The notes below the pieces were generated by a model. That model worked only from the letters and a program-made list of their open reading frames with translations, ran no database searches and was not told the origin of the DNA. This document shows positions 52,278 through 61,642 of a stretch of 64,000 nt of DNA, piece by piece; within the stretch, counting starts at the first letter, position 1, and each line of letters opens with the position of its first letter. Source of the DNA: CAWGLW01 sp963823525 (GTDB lineage: Bacteria > Pseudomonadota > Gammaproteobacteria > Steroidobacterales > Steroidobacteraceae); the NCBI GenBank assembly GCA_963823525.1, contig CAWGLW010000001.1:617872-681871 (forward strand), read 5' to 3'. The position numbers and the translations under genes were made by a program.

Positions 52278-53444
52278 TCAGTTCTTCCTGGCCGCGGCCA
52301 CGGCCTTTTTCGCCGCGTCCGTGAGGTCCTCGGCCGCAATCAGCGCGAGACCGCTGCGGGCCAGCATTTCGCGCCCGGCCACCGCGTTGGTTCCCTCGAT
52401 GCGTACGATGACCGGCACCTGGATGCCAATCTGCTTCGCGGCACCAATGATGCCCTCGGCGATCACGTCGCAACGGACGATTCCGCCAAAGATGTTCACG
52501 AGGATCGCGCTCACCTTCGGGTTGCCCAGGATCAGCTTGAACGCCGTGGTTACGCGCTCGCCGGTCGCGGTGCCGCCGACATCGAGAAAATTGGCCGGCG
52601 AGCCACCGTGCAGCTTGATCAGGTCCATCGTGGCCATCGCAAGGCCGGCGCCATTGACCATGCAGGCAATGTCGCCGTCCAGTGACACGTAGTTGAGGTC
52701 CGCTTCGCCGGCGAGCCGCTCGGCCTCATCTTCCTGCTCCGGATCGCGCCAGGCGACCAGCTCCTTCTGCCGGTAGAGCGCGTTGTCCTCGATGTTGATC
52801 TTTGCATCGAGCGCAACGACCTGGCCATCCTCGGTCACGATCAGCGGGTTGACCTCGATGAGGCTCGCGTCGCAATCCAGGTACAGGGCGTAAAGCGCAC
52901 GGGCGATCGCATCGAACTGCTTCACCTGCTCGCCCTTGAGCCCGAGCCCGAAAGCCAGCGTACGCGTGTGCGAGCCCTGTATGCCCGTGGCCGGGTGGAT
53001 CTCAACGCGGGTGATCTTCTTGGGTGTCTTCGCGGCAACGGCTTCGATGTCCATGCCGCCCGCCGCCGAGGCCACGAACGCAAGCTTGCTCGTGTCACGG
53101 TTGAGCAGCAGGCTGAGATAAAGCTCGCGGGCAATTTTCGAGCCGGACTCGACATAGACCTGGTTGATCGGCAGGCCCTCGGCGCCGGTCTGCTTGGTCG
53201 TGAGCCGCTGGCCGAGCATACCTTTCGCGGCGGCGGCGACTTCGCTTGCGTTCTTCGCGAGCTTGACCCCCCCGGCCTTGCCGCGGCCACCGGCGTGAAC
53301 CTGCGCCTTGACCACCCAGAGTTTGCCGCCGAGCTTGCGGGCCGCTTCGACGGCCTGCTCCGGTGTTTCGGCGACGTAACCCTTCGGCACCGGTATGCCG
53401 TATCGCGCGAAGAGTTGCTTCGACTGGTATTCGTGCAGATTCAT
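52278..53444 (-). CDS. sucC: Succinyl-CoA synthetase beta subunit
   Basis: The 388-residue protein starts MNLHEYQSKQLFARYGIPVP, the standard SucC N-terminus, and has an ATP-grasp domain (LWVVKAQVHAGGRGKAGGVK, LIEVNPLIVTEDGQVVALDA) and the C-terminal CoA-ligase domain with ANFLDVGGTATGERV and VNIFGGIVRCD. It binds the nucleotide and completes the SucCD enzyme. It is first in the sucCD operon and diverges from pilS over about 200 bp. Confidence 0.97.
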   Translation of the reverse strand: MNLHEYQSKQLFARYGIPVPKGYVAETPEQAVEAARKLGGKLWVVKAQVHAGGRGKAGGVKLAKNASEVAAAAKGMLGQRLTTKQTGAEGLPINQVYVESGSKIARELYLSLLLNRDTSKLAFVASAAGGMDIEAVAAKTPKKITRVEIHPATGIQGSHTRTLAFGLGLKGEQVKQFDAIARALYALYLDCDASLIEVNPLIVTEDGQVVALDAKINIEDNALYRQKELVAWRDPEQEDEAERLAGEADLNYVSLDGDIACMVNGAGLAMATMDLIKLHGGSPANFLDVGGTATGERVTTAFKLILGNPKVSAILVNIFGGIVRCDVIAEGIIGAAKQIGIQVPVIVRIEGTNAVAGREMLARSGLALIAAEDLTDAAKKAVAAARKN

Positions 53445-53647
53445 CCGCTGTAACCCCTGCCGTGTGTTCTTGTGATCGGTGGCGTAGTTTAGCCCAAGCG
53501 AGCGGTCGCCCGGGGAGCCTTGTGCATTCCGGGGCCTTACTTCCGATCCCCGGGTGCATCGGACGGGCAGCCGTCCGCCGCCACGCGTCACAGTTCGGGC
53601 GACCGGCACGGAGTGCTTCGGGTACCGCTCTGCTAAAGTCGCCGCCC

Positions 53648-55291
53648 ATGGCGAGTGATACCCCCCCGGCGGCTGAAAAACACAGCGTAAGTGCCGTCGA
53701 CCTGCCGTGGCGGGTGATCGGCCTGCTGAACATCTTCCGGCTGCTGGTGCCGATGGTCCTGCTGCTGGTCTTCTTCTTCGACTCGCCCAATCGCAGCGTC
53801 GGCAGCTGGAACCCTGGCTTGTTTATCGGCATTTGCGCCGTCTATTTCGTCTATGGCCTGATCTGTATTCAGGCTACCAGCCAGCGCTGGCTGCCGGCGC
53901 ACTGGCTGGCACTGACCCAGCTCGCGGCAGACACGCTGGCCATCACGCTGTTGATCCATGCCAGCGGCGGCATCGCGAGCGGACTTGGCACCCTGCTCGT
54001 GCTGCCCACGGCGGCGACAGCCGTGATCGTCGGGCCGCGACTGGCCCTGGTCGGGCCGGCGGCTGGCACGCTCGCCCTGCTCTATCAGACCGCCGTATCG
54101 GTGCTGGCCGGTACCGGTGAGAGCAGTGATTTCCTGATCGCGGGCCTCACCGGTGCGAGCCTGTTTGCCATCACGCTGCTGGCGGTCCCGCTCGCAGGCC
54201 GGCTGCGCGAGAGCGAAGCGCTGGTGCAGCAGAAAGAACTGGATCTTGCCAACCTCGATCAGCTCAACCAGTTCATCGTGCAGCACCTCCGCGAGAGCAT
54301 CCTCGTGGTGGATACCGAGGACCGTATCCGACTCATCAACGGCACGGCCGCCCGGATGCTGATGAACGGGCCGGTGGAAAAGGACACGCCCCTGGGCCAG
54401 ATATCGCCGCGATTGCTTGCGCTGCTGGAGTCGTGGCGGCGCGAGGAATCCGACCGGCGAGACAAGGTCGGCGAAGTCGTCTCGGCAGATGGCGGCACCG
54501 TGATCCGTCCGCATTTCGTGTCGCTGTCGGATAAAGGCCGCGGCCCGGTGCTGGTGTTTCTCGAAGACACCAGCGTCATCGCCGAAAAAGTGCAGCAGTC
54601 CAAGCTCGCCTCGCTGGGGCGCCTGAGCGCCAGCATCGCGCATGAAATCCGCAACCCGGTCGGCGCGATGAGCCACGCCAGTCAGCTGCTGCGCGAATCG
54701 GATGCGCTGGGATCGGATGATGCACACCTCACCGAGATCATCGAGAAGAACGCAGTGCGGGTCAGCCAGATCATCGAGAACGTGCTGCAACTGTCCCGCC
54801 GGGACGCGACCCGGCAGGAGCGGCTGGAGCTCAAGTCCTGGCTGGAAACGTTTCTGCGGGAATTCCGCGAGACCTCACAGCTCGCCGAAGAGGCGCTGAA
54901 TGTCAGCGACCATGCCGGGACCAGCGCGATTGAGGTACATTTCGACCCCTCCCATCTGCACCAGATACTCTGGAACCTCTGCGACAACGCCCTCAAGCAC
55001 GGCTCGTCCAGCGACGGTGCAGGCAGCATCGATTTTACGCTGGGCCGCATCGGCACCACCGGCCGGCCGTACATCGAAATCGGCGACCTCGGCGCCGGTG
55101 TCGACCCAACGCACGCCGAGCGCCTGTTCGAACCGTTCTTCACGAACGGAACCGGTGGTACCGGGCTCGGCCTGTTCATCTCCCGCGAGCTGTGCCAGAC
55201 CAATGGCGCCATGCTGCTCTACGAACCGCGGCCGACGGGCGGCAGTCTCTTCCGCATCATTTTTGCCGACCCGAATCGCTGGGAGTGGTAG
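53648..55291 (+). CDS. pilS: Sensor histidine kinase PilS
   Basis: From the ATG at 53648 the 547-residue protein has six spans in the first 185 residues (VLLLVFFF, IGICAVYFVYGLICI and others), a PAS domain (about 205-310; ESILVVDTEDRIRLINGTAA), the phospho-accepting H332 in SASIAHEIRNPVGAM, and the ATPase domain (ILWNLCDNALKHG, DLGAGVDPTHAERLFEPFF, GTGLGLFISRELC). This is the PilS architecture. It senses a membrane signal and phosphorylates PilR to control pilin genes. It is divergent from sucC, and a membrane protein gene separates it from pilR. Confidence 0.92.
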   Translation: MASDTPPAAEKHSVSAVDLPWRVIGLLNIFRLLVPMVLLLVFFFDSPNRSVGSWNPGLFIGICAVYFVYGLICIQATSQRWLPAHWLALTQLAADTLAITLLIHASGGIASGLGTLLVLPTAATAVIVGPRLALVGPAAGTLALLYQTAVSVLAGTGESSDFLIAGLTGASLFAITLLAVPLAGRLRESEALVQQKELDLANLDQLNQFIVQHLRESILVVDTEDRIRLINGTAARMLMNGPVEKDTPLGQISPRLLALLESWRREESDRRDKVGEVVSADGGTVIRPHFVSLSDKGRGPVLVFLEDTSVIAEKVQQSKLASLGRLSASIAHEIRNPVGAMSHASQLLRESDALGSDDAHLTEIIEKNAVRVSQIIENVLQLSRRDATRQERLELKSWLETFLREFRETSQLAEEALNVSDHAGTSAIEVHFDPSHLHQILWNLCDNALKHGSSSDGAGSIDFTLGRIGTTGRPYIEIGDLGAGVDPTHAERLFEPFFTNGTGGTGLGLFISRELCQTNGAMLLYEPRPTGGSLFRIIFADPNRWEW

Positions 55292-55295
55292 CGAT

Positions 55296-58280
55296 GTGAA
55301 CCGGGATCAGACCAGGCAAGGAATCGGATTCCGGCAGTGGGCGCTGTTGATTGCGTTCACGCTCTCGGGATTCACGGGACTGATCTATGAGTCGATCTGG
55401 TCCCACTACCTCAAACTATTTCTTGGCCACTCCGCATTCGCGCAAACGCTGGTGCTGGCGATATTCATGGGCGGCATGGCGATCGGAGCCTGGCTGATCG
55501 GGCGGCGGTCCTCACGGTGGCAAAACCTTCTGCTTGTCTATGCGGTTGTCGAAGTCCTGATCGGAATTCTGGGACTGGCCTTCCATCCGATCTTCGAGGC
55601 GTTACTGCACTGGAGTCTGGATGTCGCAATCCCGTCCATCGGCGCACCCGGCTCGATACTTGTCTTTAAATGGGCAACGGGTGCCCTGCTGATACTTCCA
55701 CAATCCGTGCTGCTCGGGATGACTTTTCCGCTGATCTCCGGCGGGCTCATACGACTGGCGCCCGCGCGGACCGGCGAATTCCTTTCACTGCTCTATTTCA
55801 CGAACTGCCTCGGCGCCGCCGCGGGCGTGCTGGTCAGCGGTTTCTACCTGATCAAGACGGTCGGCCTGCCGGGCACACTCCTGACCGCGGGTCTGCTGAA
55901 CGTGTTCCTGGCCCTCTTCGTCTGGCTGCTATCGAGAGGCAGCGCGGCGGCGACGGTACCCGAGAAGTCGTCCGCGACTCGCGAGTGGACCCGCCGCGGT
56001 TCCAGCTGGTTACTGGCCAGTGCGTTCCTCACGGGCGTCGCCTGCTTCCTTTACGAAATGAGCTGGATTCGGATGCTGAGCCTGGTGCTTGGCAGCTCGA
56101 CGCATTCGTTCGAACTGATGCTTGCCGCATTCATACTCGGGCTGGCAGTCGGCGGCTACTGGATCCGTAGCCGTATTGATCACCTCCGTGATCCTGACGG
56201 CTTTCTCGCCCGCACGCTGCTGCTCATGGGCGTGCTGGCCGCATTGACGATTCCAGGTTACCACTACACGTTTGATCTGCTCGCCTGGGCTAAGTCGGCC
56301 TTTGCATCGACGGAGTCCGGTTTCGTCGGATACACGTTTCTCTCTCAGTTCATTGCCATCGCGCTGATGGCACCGGTGACTTTTTTCGCGGGCATGACGC
56401 TGCCATTGATCACCCGTCTTCTGATGGACCGGGGAACCGGAGAGAAAGCCATCGGAACCGTCTACGCCCTGAATACCCTTGGCGCGATTGTCGGTGTCTT
56501 AGCGGCGGTCCACCTGTTTATGCCCCAAATAGGGGTCAGGGGGACTGTTATTGCCGGTGCGGCCATACACCTGGCCCTCGCCATCGCGGGCTCTTTGCAG
56601 AATCGGCAGCCGTTTCACCGTACTGTCGACGCGAAAGCGGTGGTGGTGGGCATGCTGGTAATCGGACTGGTTGCAGTCCTCGTCAAGCCGGACCCGGCGC
56701 GCCTTGTATCGGCCGTGTACCGGACCGGCCAGACTACAATCGCGGCGGGATCAGAAATTGCCTACCTGCGGGACGGCAAGACGGCAACGATTTCGCTGAC
56801 CCGAACCGGTGGCGCCGCGACCATCGCCACCAACGGCAAGCCGGACGCCGTTATCCAGATGTCGGATGGCCCACCGGCCGCCGATGAGATAACGATGATT
56901 CTTGTCGGTGCGCTGCCTCTGGCACTGCACCCATCGCCGAGCAAAGTCGCCAACATCGGCATCGGCTCGGGCCTGACCTCCCAGACCCTTCTCTCGAGCG
57001 CCCACGTAGACTCGCTGGTATCGATTGAGATTGAACCGTTCATGGTCGACGCGGCGCGGCTCGGATTCATGCCGCGCGTGAAGAGTCTGTTCACGGACCC
57101 GCGAAGCCGAATCGTCATCGAGGACGCGAAGACGTTCTTTGCGGCGTCAGGATCCCGGTTCGACGTCATCGTATCGGAACCGTCCAATCCGTGGGTCAGC
57201 GGAGTTGCGACCTTGTTCTCAGCAGAGTTCTACGAGCAGGCCGTTCGCTACCTTGAGCCGGGCGGCCTGTTGGTCCAGTGGCTGCAGATTTACGAAACTG
57301 ACATCGCGGTGGTCATTTCCATCCTTAAGGCCTTGTCGCCACATGTATCCGATTATCATCTCTATAACGTCGACGACTCGAACATTCTCGTGGTCGCTAA
57401 GAAGGACGGCCTGCTGCCGGATCCGGATCCAGGAATATTCTCGGAGCAGGCGCTCCGGGCCGAACTGACACGCGCCGGGATCATTGGCCTCGGCGACATC
57501 ACGAGTCGGCGAATAGGCAACAAACAGTTGCTCGACCCATACATACGTTCGGCCCATGTGCCGGCCAACTCAGACTACTTCCCTTACGTTGACCAGAATG
57601 CACAAAGATTCCTGTTTCTGAATCGAAATGCGCTGGAACTTCCGGGACTGACCGTGCTCCCGCTGCCTTTCCTCGAGTTGAGCATCCCTGAATGGAAAAC
57701 AGCGCCGCTGGACGCAGTCCCGGAGTTTGGCAGAGGTATTCGCGAGGAGTACTCCGACCGGGCCGGCAGAATTCTCGCCAGCATTTCCTCTGGAGATCTG
57801 GGCTTTGTTCCCGGCGAGGTCGGCGACACAATCCTGGCAGTGGGCATGCCCGCAGAGACCTGCCGGAAGAACGGCGGTTGGCAGGCCTGGATAGCGGCCG
57901 TCCGCAAACTCAGTCGTCAGACCAGCGCCATGTTGCCATATACAGAGCTCTACCCTTTCTGGAGCAAGGTCGTCTCCAGTCCATGCTACGAGGCCGCCGG
58001 ACCTGGCGAGCTGGGTTGGCCCGACTTTCTGCACGCCGTTGCCAGGCGAGACAGAGAAGAGATCATCAGACTAGGCCAGGCCCTTCTCCAAAACGAGGCC
58101 TCACCGTTGGGCACGGAAGACCTCGAATACACGATCGCAGCTATGGCCGCCTCACTGTACGGACTCGGTGACCGGCAATCGGCCAGCAAGATAATTCTGA
58201 GCTGGGCCAGGGTCCTGCGGCCAGACAACGAATTCGACCTGGCCCTCCGAATTCTGGCCGCCTCCGGCCTGAGCCATTAA
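55296..58280 (+). CDS. Membrane-fused spermidine-synthase-like protein
   Basis: The GTG at 55296 follows the pilS stop by 4 bp and gives 994 residues. About 12 spans fill the first 450 residues (FTLSGFTGLIYESIWSHYLK is the usual opening of this family). A methyltransferase-like spermidine synthase domain follows: VANIGIGSGLTSQTLLSSAH (nucleotide loop, about residue 554) and VSEPSNPWVSGVATLFSAEF (about 627). Where free spermidine synthases have a catalytic Asp, this family has SEP. The C-terminal 250 residues are extra. Placement between pilS and pilR is unusual and implies co-expression. Activity is uncertain. Confidence 0.85.
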   Translation: MNRDQTRQGIGFRQWALLIAFTLSGFTGLIYESIWSHYLKLFLGHSAFAQTLVLAIFMGGMAIGAWLIGRRSSRWQNLLLVYAVVEVLIGILGLAFHPIFEALLHWSLDVAIPSIGAPGSILVFKWATGALLILPQSVLLGMTFPLISGGLIRLAPARTGEFLSLLYFTNCLGAAAGVLVSGFYLIKTVGLPGTLLTAGLLNVFLALFVWLLSRGSAAATVPEKSSATREWTRRGSSWLLASAFLTGVACFLYEMSWIRMLSLVLGSSTHSFELMLAAFILGLAVGGYWIRSRIDHLRDPDGFLARTLLLMGVLAALTIPGYHYTFDLLAWAKSAFASTESGFVGYTFLSQFIAIALMAPVTFFAGMTLPLITRLLMDRGTGEKAIGTVYALNTLGAIVGVLAAVHLFMPQIGVRGTVIAGAAIHLALAIAGSLQNRQPFHRTVDAKAVVVGMLVIGLVAVLVKPDPARLVSAVYRTGQTTIAAGSEIAYLRDGKTATISLTRTGGAATIATNGKPDAVIQMSDGPPAADEITMILVGALPLALHPSPSKVANIGIGSGLTSQTLLSSAHVDSLVSIEIEPFMVDAARLGFMPRVKSLFTDPRSRIVIEDAKTFFAASGSRFDVIVSEPSNPWVSGVATLFSAEFYEQAVRYLEPGGLLVQWLQIYETDIAVVISILKALSPHVSDYHLYNVDDSNILVVAKKDGLLPDPDPGIFSEQALRAELTRAGIIGLGDITSRRIGNKQLLDPYIRSAHVPANSDYFPYVDQNAQRFLFLNRNALELPGLTVLPLPFLELSIPEWKTAPLDAVPEFGRGIREEYSDRAGRILASISSGDLGFVPGEVGDTILAVGMPAETCRKNGGWQAWIAAVRKLSRQTSAMLPYTELYPFWSKVVSSPCYEAAGPGELGWPDFLHAVARRDREEIIRLGQALLQNEASPLGTEDLEYTIAAMAASLYGLGDRQSASKIILSWARVLRPDNEFDLALRILAASGLSH

Positions 58281-58291
58281 ACTCGCCAAAC

Positions 58292-59635
58292 ATGCGAAAG
58301 CCTTGCGCACTCGTTATCGACGATGAGCCCGATATCCGGGAACTGCTCTCCATTACGCTCGGCCGAATGAACATCGAGGTGAAGACCGCCGGCGACTTTT
58401 CCACAGCGATCATCTGTCTCAGTGACCCACATTACGACCTCGTGCTGACCGATATGCGCCTGCCGGACGGCGACGGCCTCGACATCGTCGATTGGATGCA
58501 GACCCATTGCCCGGGCGTACCGGTGGCCGTCATTACTGCGCACGGCAACGTGGAGGCGGCGGTGCGTGCGCTCAAGCTCGGCGCTTTTGATTTCATTTCC
58601 AAGCCGCTCGACCTCGCGGCGCTGCGCAAACTGATTACCGCAACGCTGAAACTCTCCGAGGATGAAAATGAGTCCACGCAGCGACGCGCGGAACTGAAGC
58701 TTCTCGGCAATTCCAGGCCGATGCAGGACCTGCGACAGATGATCAGCAAAGTCGCACGCAGCCAGGCGCCGGTGCACATATCGGGCGACTCGGGCACCGG
58801 CAAGGAACTCGCCGCGAGGCTGATTCACGAATCCGGCCCTCGGCGTGATGCTCCGTTCGTCCCGGTCAACTGCGGTGCGATACCGTCTGAGCTGATGGAG
58901 AGCGAGTTTTTCGGTCACCGCAAAGGCAGCTTCACGGGTGCCGTCAGCGACAAGGAAGGCCTGTTGCGCAGCGCAGAGGGTGGCACGCTGTTCCTGGACG
59001 AGGTCGCCGACCTGCCCCTGCACATGCAGGTGAAGCTGCTGCGCGTGATCCAGGAGAAGGCTGTAAGGCCGGTCGGGGAGACCCGCGAGGTACCGATCGA
59101 CGTGCGCATTCTCAGCGCGGCCCACAAGGACCTCGCGGAACTGGTCACCGCGGGCCGGTTTCGTGAGGATCTTTACTACCGCATCAATGTCATTGACCTG
59201 CACGTCCCAGCGCTTCGTGACCGGATGGACGATGTGCCGCTGCTTGTTGATGCACTGCTCGATCGCGTCTCGAAACAAATCGGTGTGGGGCGACCCGCGA
59301 TCAACCGGGCCGCGTTAACTCGACTGAACACTTATTCATATCCCGGAAATGTGCGTGAACTGGAAAATATCCTCGAGCGCGCCGTAACACTTTGCACAGA
59401 TGGCGAGATCACCGCGGACGACATTCAGTTGCGGGCTCAGCAGATCCCCGGGTCCTCCCCGGCCGATAGTGCAAGCACTCCGGACGGCCTGGAAGGACAG
59501 CTGGAAACCATCCAGCGGGAAGCCATCATCAATGCGCTCGAGCAGACGAGGTACAACAAGACCGAAGCGGCTGAGTTGCTTGGCATGACGTTCCGGCAGC
59601 TACGGTATCGGATCAAGAAGCTCGGCATCGAATAG
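58292..59635 (+). CDS. pilR: Sigma-54-dependent response regulator PilR
   Basis: The 447-residue protein has a receiver domain (D54 in LVLTDMRLPDG; ITAHG; SKPLD), an AAA+ domain with Walker A GDSGTGKE (165-172), the sigma-54 contact motif KGSFTGA (about 211-217) and GGTLFLDEVADLPLHMQVKL, and a Fis-type helix-turn-helix (QTRYNKTEAAELLGMTFRQL). GSFTGA in place of GAFTGA is normal for PilR. Phosphorylated by PilS, it activates sigma-54 promoters such as that of the major pilin. It starts 12 bp after the spermidine-synthase-like gene. Confidence 0.95.
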   Translation: MRKPCALVIDDEPDIRELLSITLGRMNIEVKTAGDFSTAIICLSDPHYDLVLTDMRLPDGDGLDIVDWMQTHCPGVPVAVITAHGNVEAAVRALKLGAFDFISKPLDLAALRKLITATLKLSEDENESTQRRAELKLLGNSRPMQDLRQMISKVARSQAPVHISGDSGTGKELAARLIHESGPRRDAPFVPVNCGAIPSELMESEFFGHRKGSFTGAVSDKEGLLRSAEGGTLFLDEVADLPLHMQVKLLRVIQEKAVRPVGETREVPIDVRILSAAHKDLAELVTAGRFREDLYYRINVIDLHVPALRDRMDDVPLLVDALLDRVSKQIGVGRPAINRAALTRLNTYSYPGNVRELENILERAVTLCTDGEITADDIQLRAQQIPGSSPADSASTPDGLEGQLETIQREAIINALEQTRYNKTEAAELLGMTFRQLRYRIKKLGIE

Positions 59636-59653
59636 CCGCGGCTGAAGCCGATC

Positions 59654-61543
59654 GTGTCGACTGAATTTTCTGCGCCCCTGTCCCGTTTACGTGTTGCGGC
59701 GCTGGGGTTGCTTTTCCTTGCGCTCTGGTCCCTGCTCGATCGCTACTGGGGCCTGCAGCACGATGCACAGCTTTATGTGTTGCAGGCATTGGGCCGCCTG
59801 GAACCTGATATCTATGGCCAGGATCTGTTCCTGCGCTTCGCGGGCAGCGCGGCACTTACGATTTTCCCTGTGTTTTCAAGCATCTTCGTCGGCGAATTCG
59901 GCGCCGCGAAAGGCGCCGCCGTCGCGACCCTGCTGTCGCACGCGCTCTGGTATTTTTCGGCCTGGCTGCTGATTCGTCGCCTGATGAATCGAAAGCTCGC
60001 GCTGCTCTCTTTTGGCCTCGTCCTCGCAGTGCCGGTCTGGTATGGATCCGGGCACGTCTTTCGACTGGTCGAACCTTTCCTCAGTGCGCGCCCACTCGCC
60101 GAAGCACTGTGCCTGATGGCACTCGCTGCGCTCGCTGCAAAACGACCGGTCGTGGCGATCGTGTCGATTTTGGTGGGAATGAGCATTCATCCACTGATGG
60201 CGTTCCCGGTCTTGCTGATGGTCGTGCTCGCCGAAATGCCGTCGAATAAGCCCATACGCCAGGCTTTTCTTGTTCCCATCGTGCTCGTCACGGCTGCCGT
60301 TCTCGCAAACTGGTTGCTTGGCGGCTCGGAACCGCTGATGACTGGTCAGTGGCTCGAACTGACGCATCTTCGCAGCGGCTACCTGTTCATCGATTCATGG
60401 TCTACCGGAGACTGGCAAACGTCGGCTCTACCGGTGGCGACACTGGCCCTCGCTGCCCTGGCGTTGCCAGCGGGCCCCGCAGCCGTCCTGTCACGAGCAA
60501 CCCTGATTGTGGGTCTGGCTGGCATGGCGCTGACGCTCATCTGCGGTGGCCCTTTCCCGCTCAAGCTGATATTGCAAGGTCAACCCTGGCGATGGGTGTG
60601 GATTGGCGGCTTCCTGGCGCTGGCCTTGCTGCCACTGATCGTCCAGGTGCTTTGGCGATCCGGCCGGCAGGGACGAACGACGGCTTTGCTACTCGTTGCC
60701 GGATGGATGCTCGGCAGTTGGTCATCCAGCGACCTGATACCGCCGGTCGGCGCCGGGGCTTTGATCGCGGTGATCGCCGTTGCCCTCTGGGTCGCCCGCG
60801 ACAAGTGCCCGGAACGCGTCGCCCGGTTATTGCTTGCCGGCAGCTGGACGCTGCTCTTTCTAAGTGGCGCTGGGGCAGTTGCTTCAGCGCTTGCAGTAGC
60901 CGGCGGCCGCTTCCACTTCGGCACGGATCCGCGATGGATCGAACTCTCGGTTGAAATCATGAAGTCGTTTCCGCCGATTGCCGCTGCAATCGTACTTGCG
61001 GCCTGGTATCTGACCACCGGCGCGACGCGATCGTTTGTAGGGGTTGCGTTGGTCGCTGGCTTATCGGCTGCACTGCTCATCGGGGGCGCAGCTGGGACCC
61101 GCCTCAGTTGGGCACAGGGAGTGATCTTCGACGAGGACGCGGCAAAATTCGCAGTTTGGAAGGCGATGATCCCGACGGATGCAGAGGTACTCTGGCCAGA
61201 CTTTCCGCAGGGTGCATGGTTTCTGCTTGAGCGGCGCTCTTTCCTGTCCGCGTCGCAGCTGGCGGGAATCGTCTTCTCGCAGGATCTGGCCGGCGAGGCA
61301 CGCCGGCGAGCCGTCGAACTGGCTGGGTTCGCGGACCCGGATGACTGGTTTGGCAAAGCATGCGCGTCTGGAAGCGAATGCAGAAATCCGGATCCCAGCG
61401 AAGCGTGTGCAGCCGCGGATCTGGATTTTCTTGTCCTCGAGACAGACAGGGACGGATACGTCGGTAGCGTGGAGTGGCCTGGCCCCGGGAGCCGGGTTTA
61501 TCTTTACAGGTGCGCAGAATTCGCGGTGGCCAGCGTCCCGTAG
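59654..61543 (+). CDS. Polytopic membrane protein, GT-C-like (paralog 1)
   Basis: The 629-residue protein has about 12 spans. The first luminal loop carries WGLQHDAQLYVLQALGRLEP, and the hydrophobic core continues through TIFPVFSSIFVGEFGAAKGA. An acidic motif in the first extracytoplasmic loop is typical of GT-C glycosyltransferases that use lipid-linked sugars. The C-terminal soluble part (GAWFLLERRSFLSASQLAGI) recurs in the next gene. It starts at a GTG 19 bp after pilR. Substrate and family name are not certain. Confidence 0.7.
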   Translation: MSTEFSAPLSRLRVAALGLLFLALWSLLDRYWGLQHDAQLYVLQALGRLEPDIYGQDLFLRFAGSAALTIFPVFSSIFVGEFGAAKGAAVATLLSHALWYFSAWLLIRRLMNRKLALLSFGLVLAVPVWYGSGHVFRLVEPFLSARPLAEALCLMALAALAAKRPVVAIVSILVGMSIHPLMAFPVLLMVVLAEMPSNKPIRQAFLVPIVLVTAAVLANWLLGGSEPLMTGQWLELTHLRSGYLFIDSWSTGDWQTSALPVATLALAALALPAGPAAVLSRATLIVGLAGMALTLICGGPFPLKLILQGQPWRWVWIGGFLALALLPLIVQVLWRSGRQGRTTALLLVAGWMLGSWSSSDLIPPVGAGALIAVIAVALWVARDKCPERVARLLLAGSWTLLFLSGAGAVASALAVAGGRFHFGTDPRWIELSVEIMKSFPPIAAAIVLAAWYLTTGATRSFVGVALVAGLSAALLIGGAAGTRLSWAQGVIFDEDAAKFAVWKAMIPTDAEVLWPDFPQGAWFLLERRSFLSASQLAGIVFSQDLAGEARRRAVELAGFADPDDWFGKACASGSECRNPDPSEACAAADLDFLVLETDRDGYVGSVEWPGPGSRVYLYRCAEFAVASVP

Positions 61544-61642
61544 CCCGGCAGATCGCGGGCGCGAGATGTGTGTCACAACTTTCCGGTGGTCGGGACGACA
61601 TAATTCGGCACCGGACACCCAATAGCCAGATACTTCAGACCG

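Noticed and set aside
52205..52339. Upstream extension of sucD to 52339
   Set aside because: The family N-terminus and a ribosome site place the start at 52204; the added residues are arginine-rich noise.
53633..54790. 385-residue minus-strand open frame
   Set aside because: It is opposite pilS, which shows complete kinase motifs.
54900..55295. Upstream extension of the spermidine-synthase-like gene into pilS
   Set aside because: It overlaps the pilS ATPase domain in another frame. The GTG at 55296 gives the family N-terminus.
58277..59278. 333-residue minus-strand open frame
   Set aside because: It is opposite pilR.
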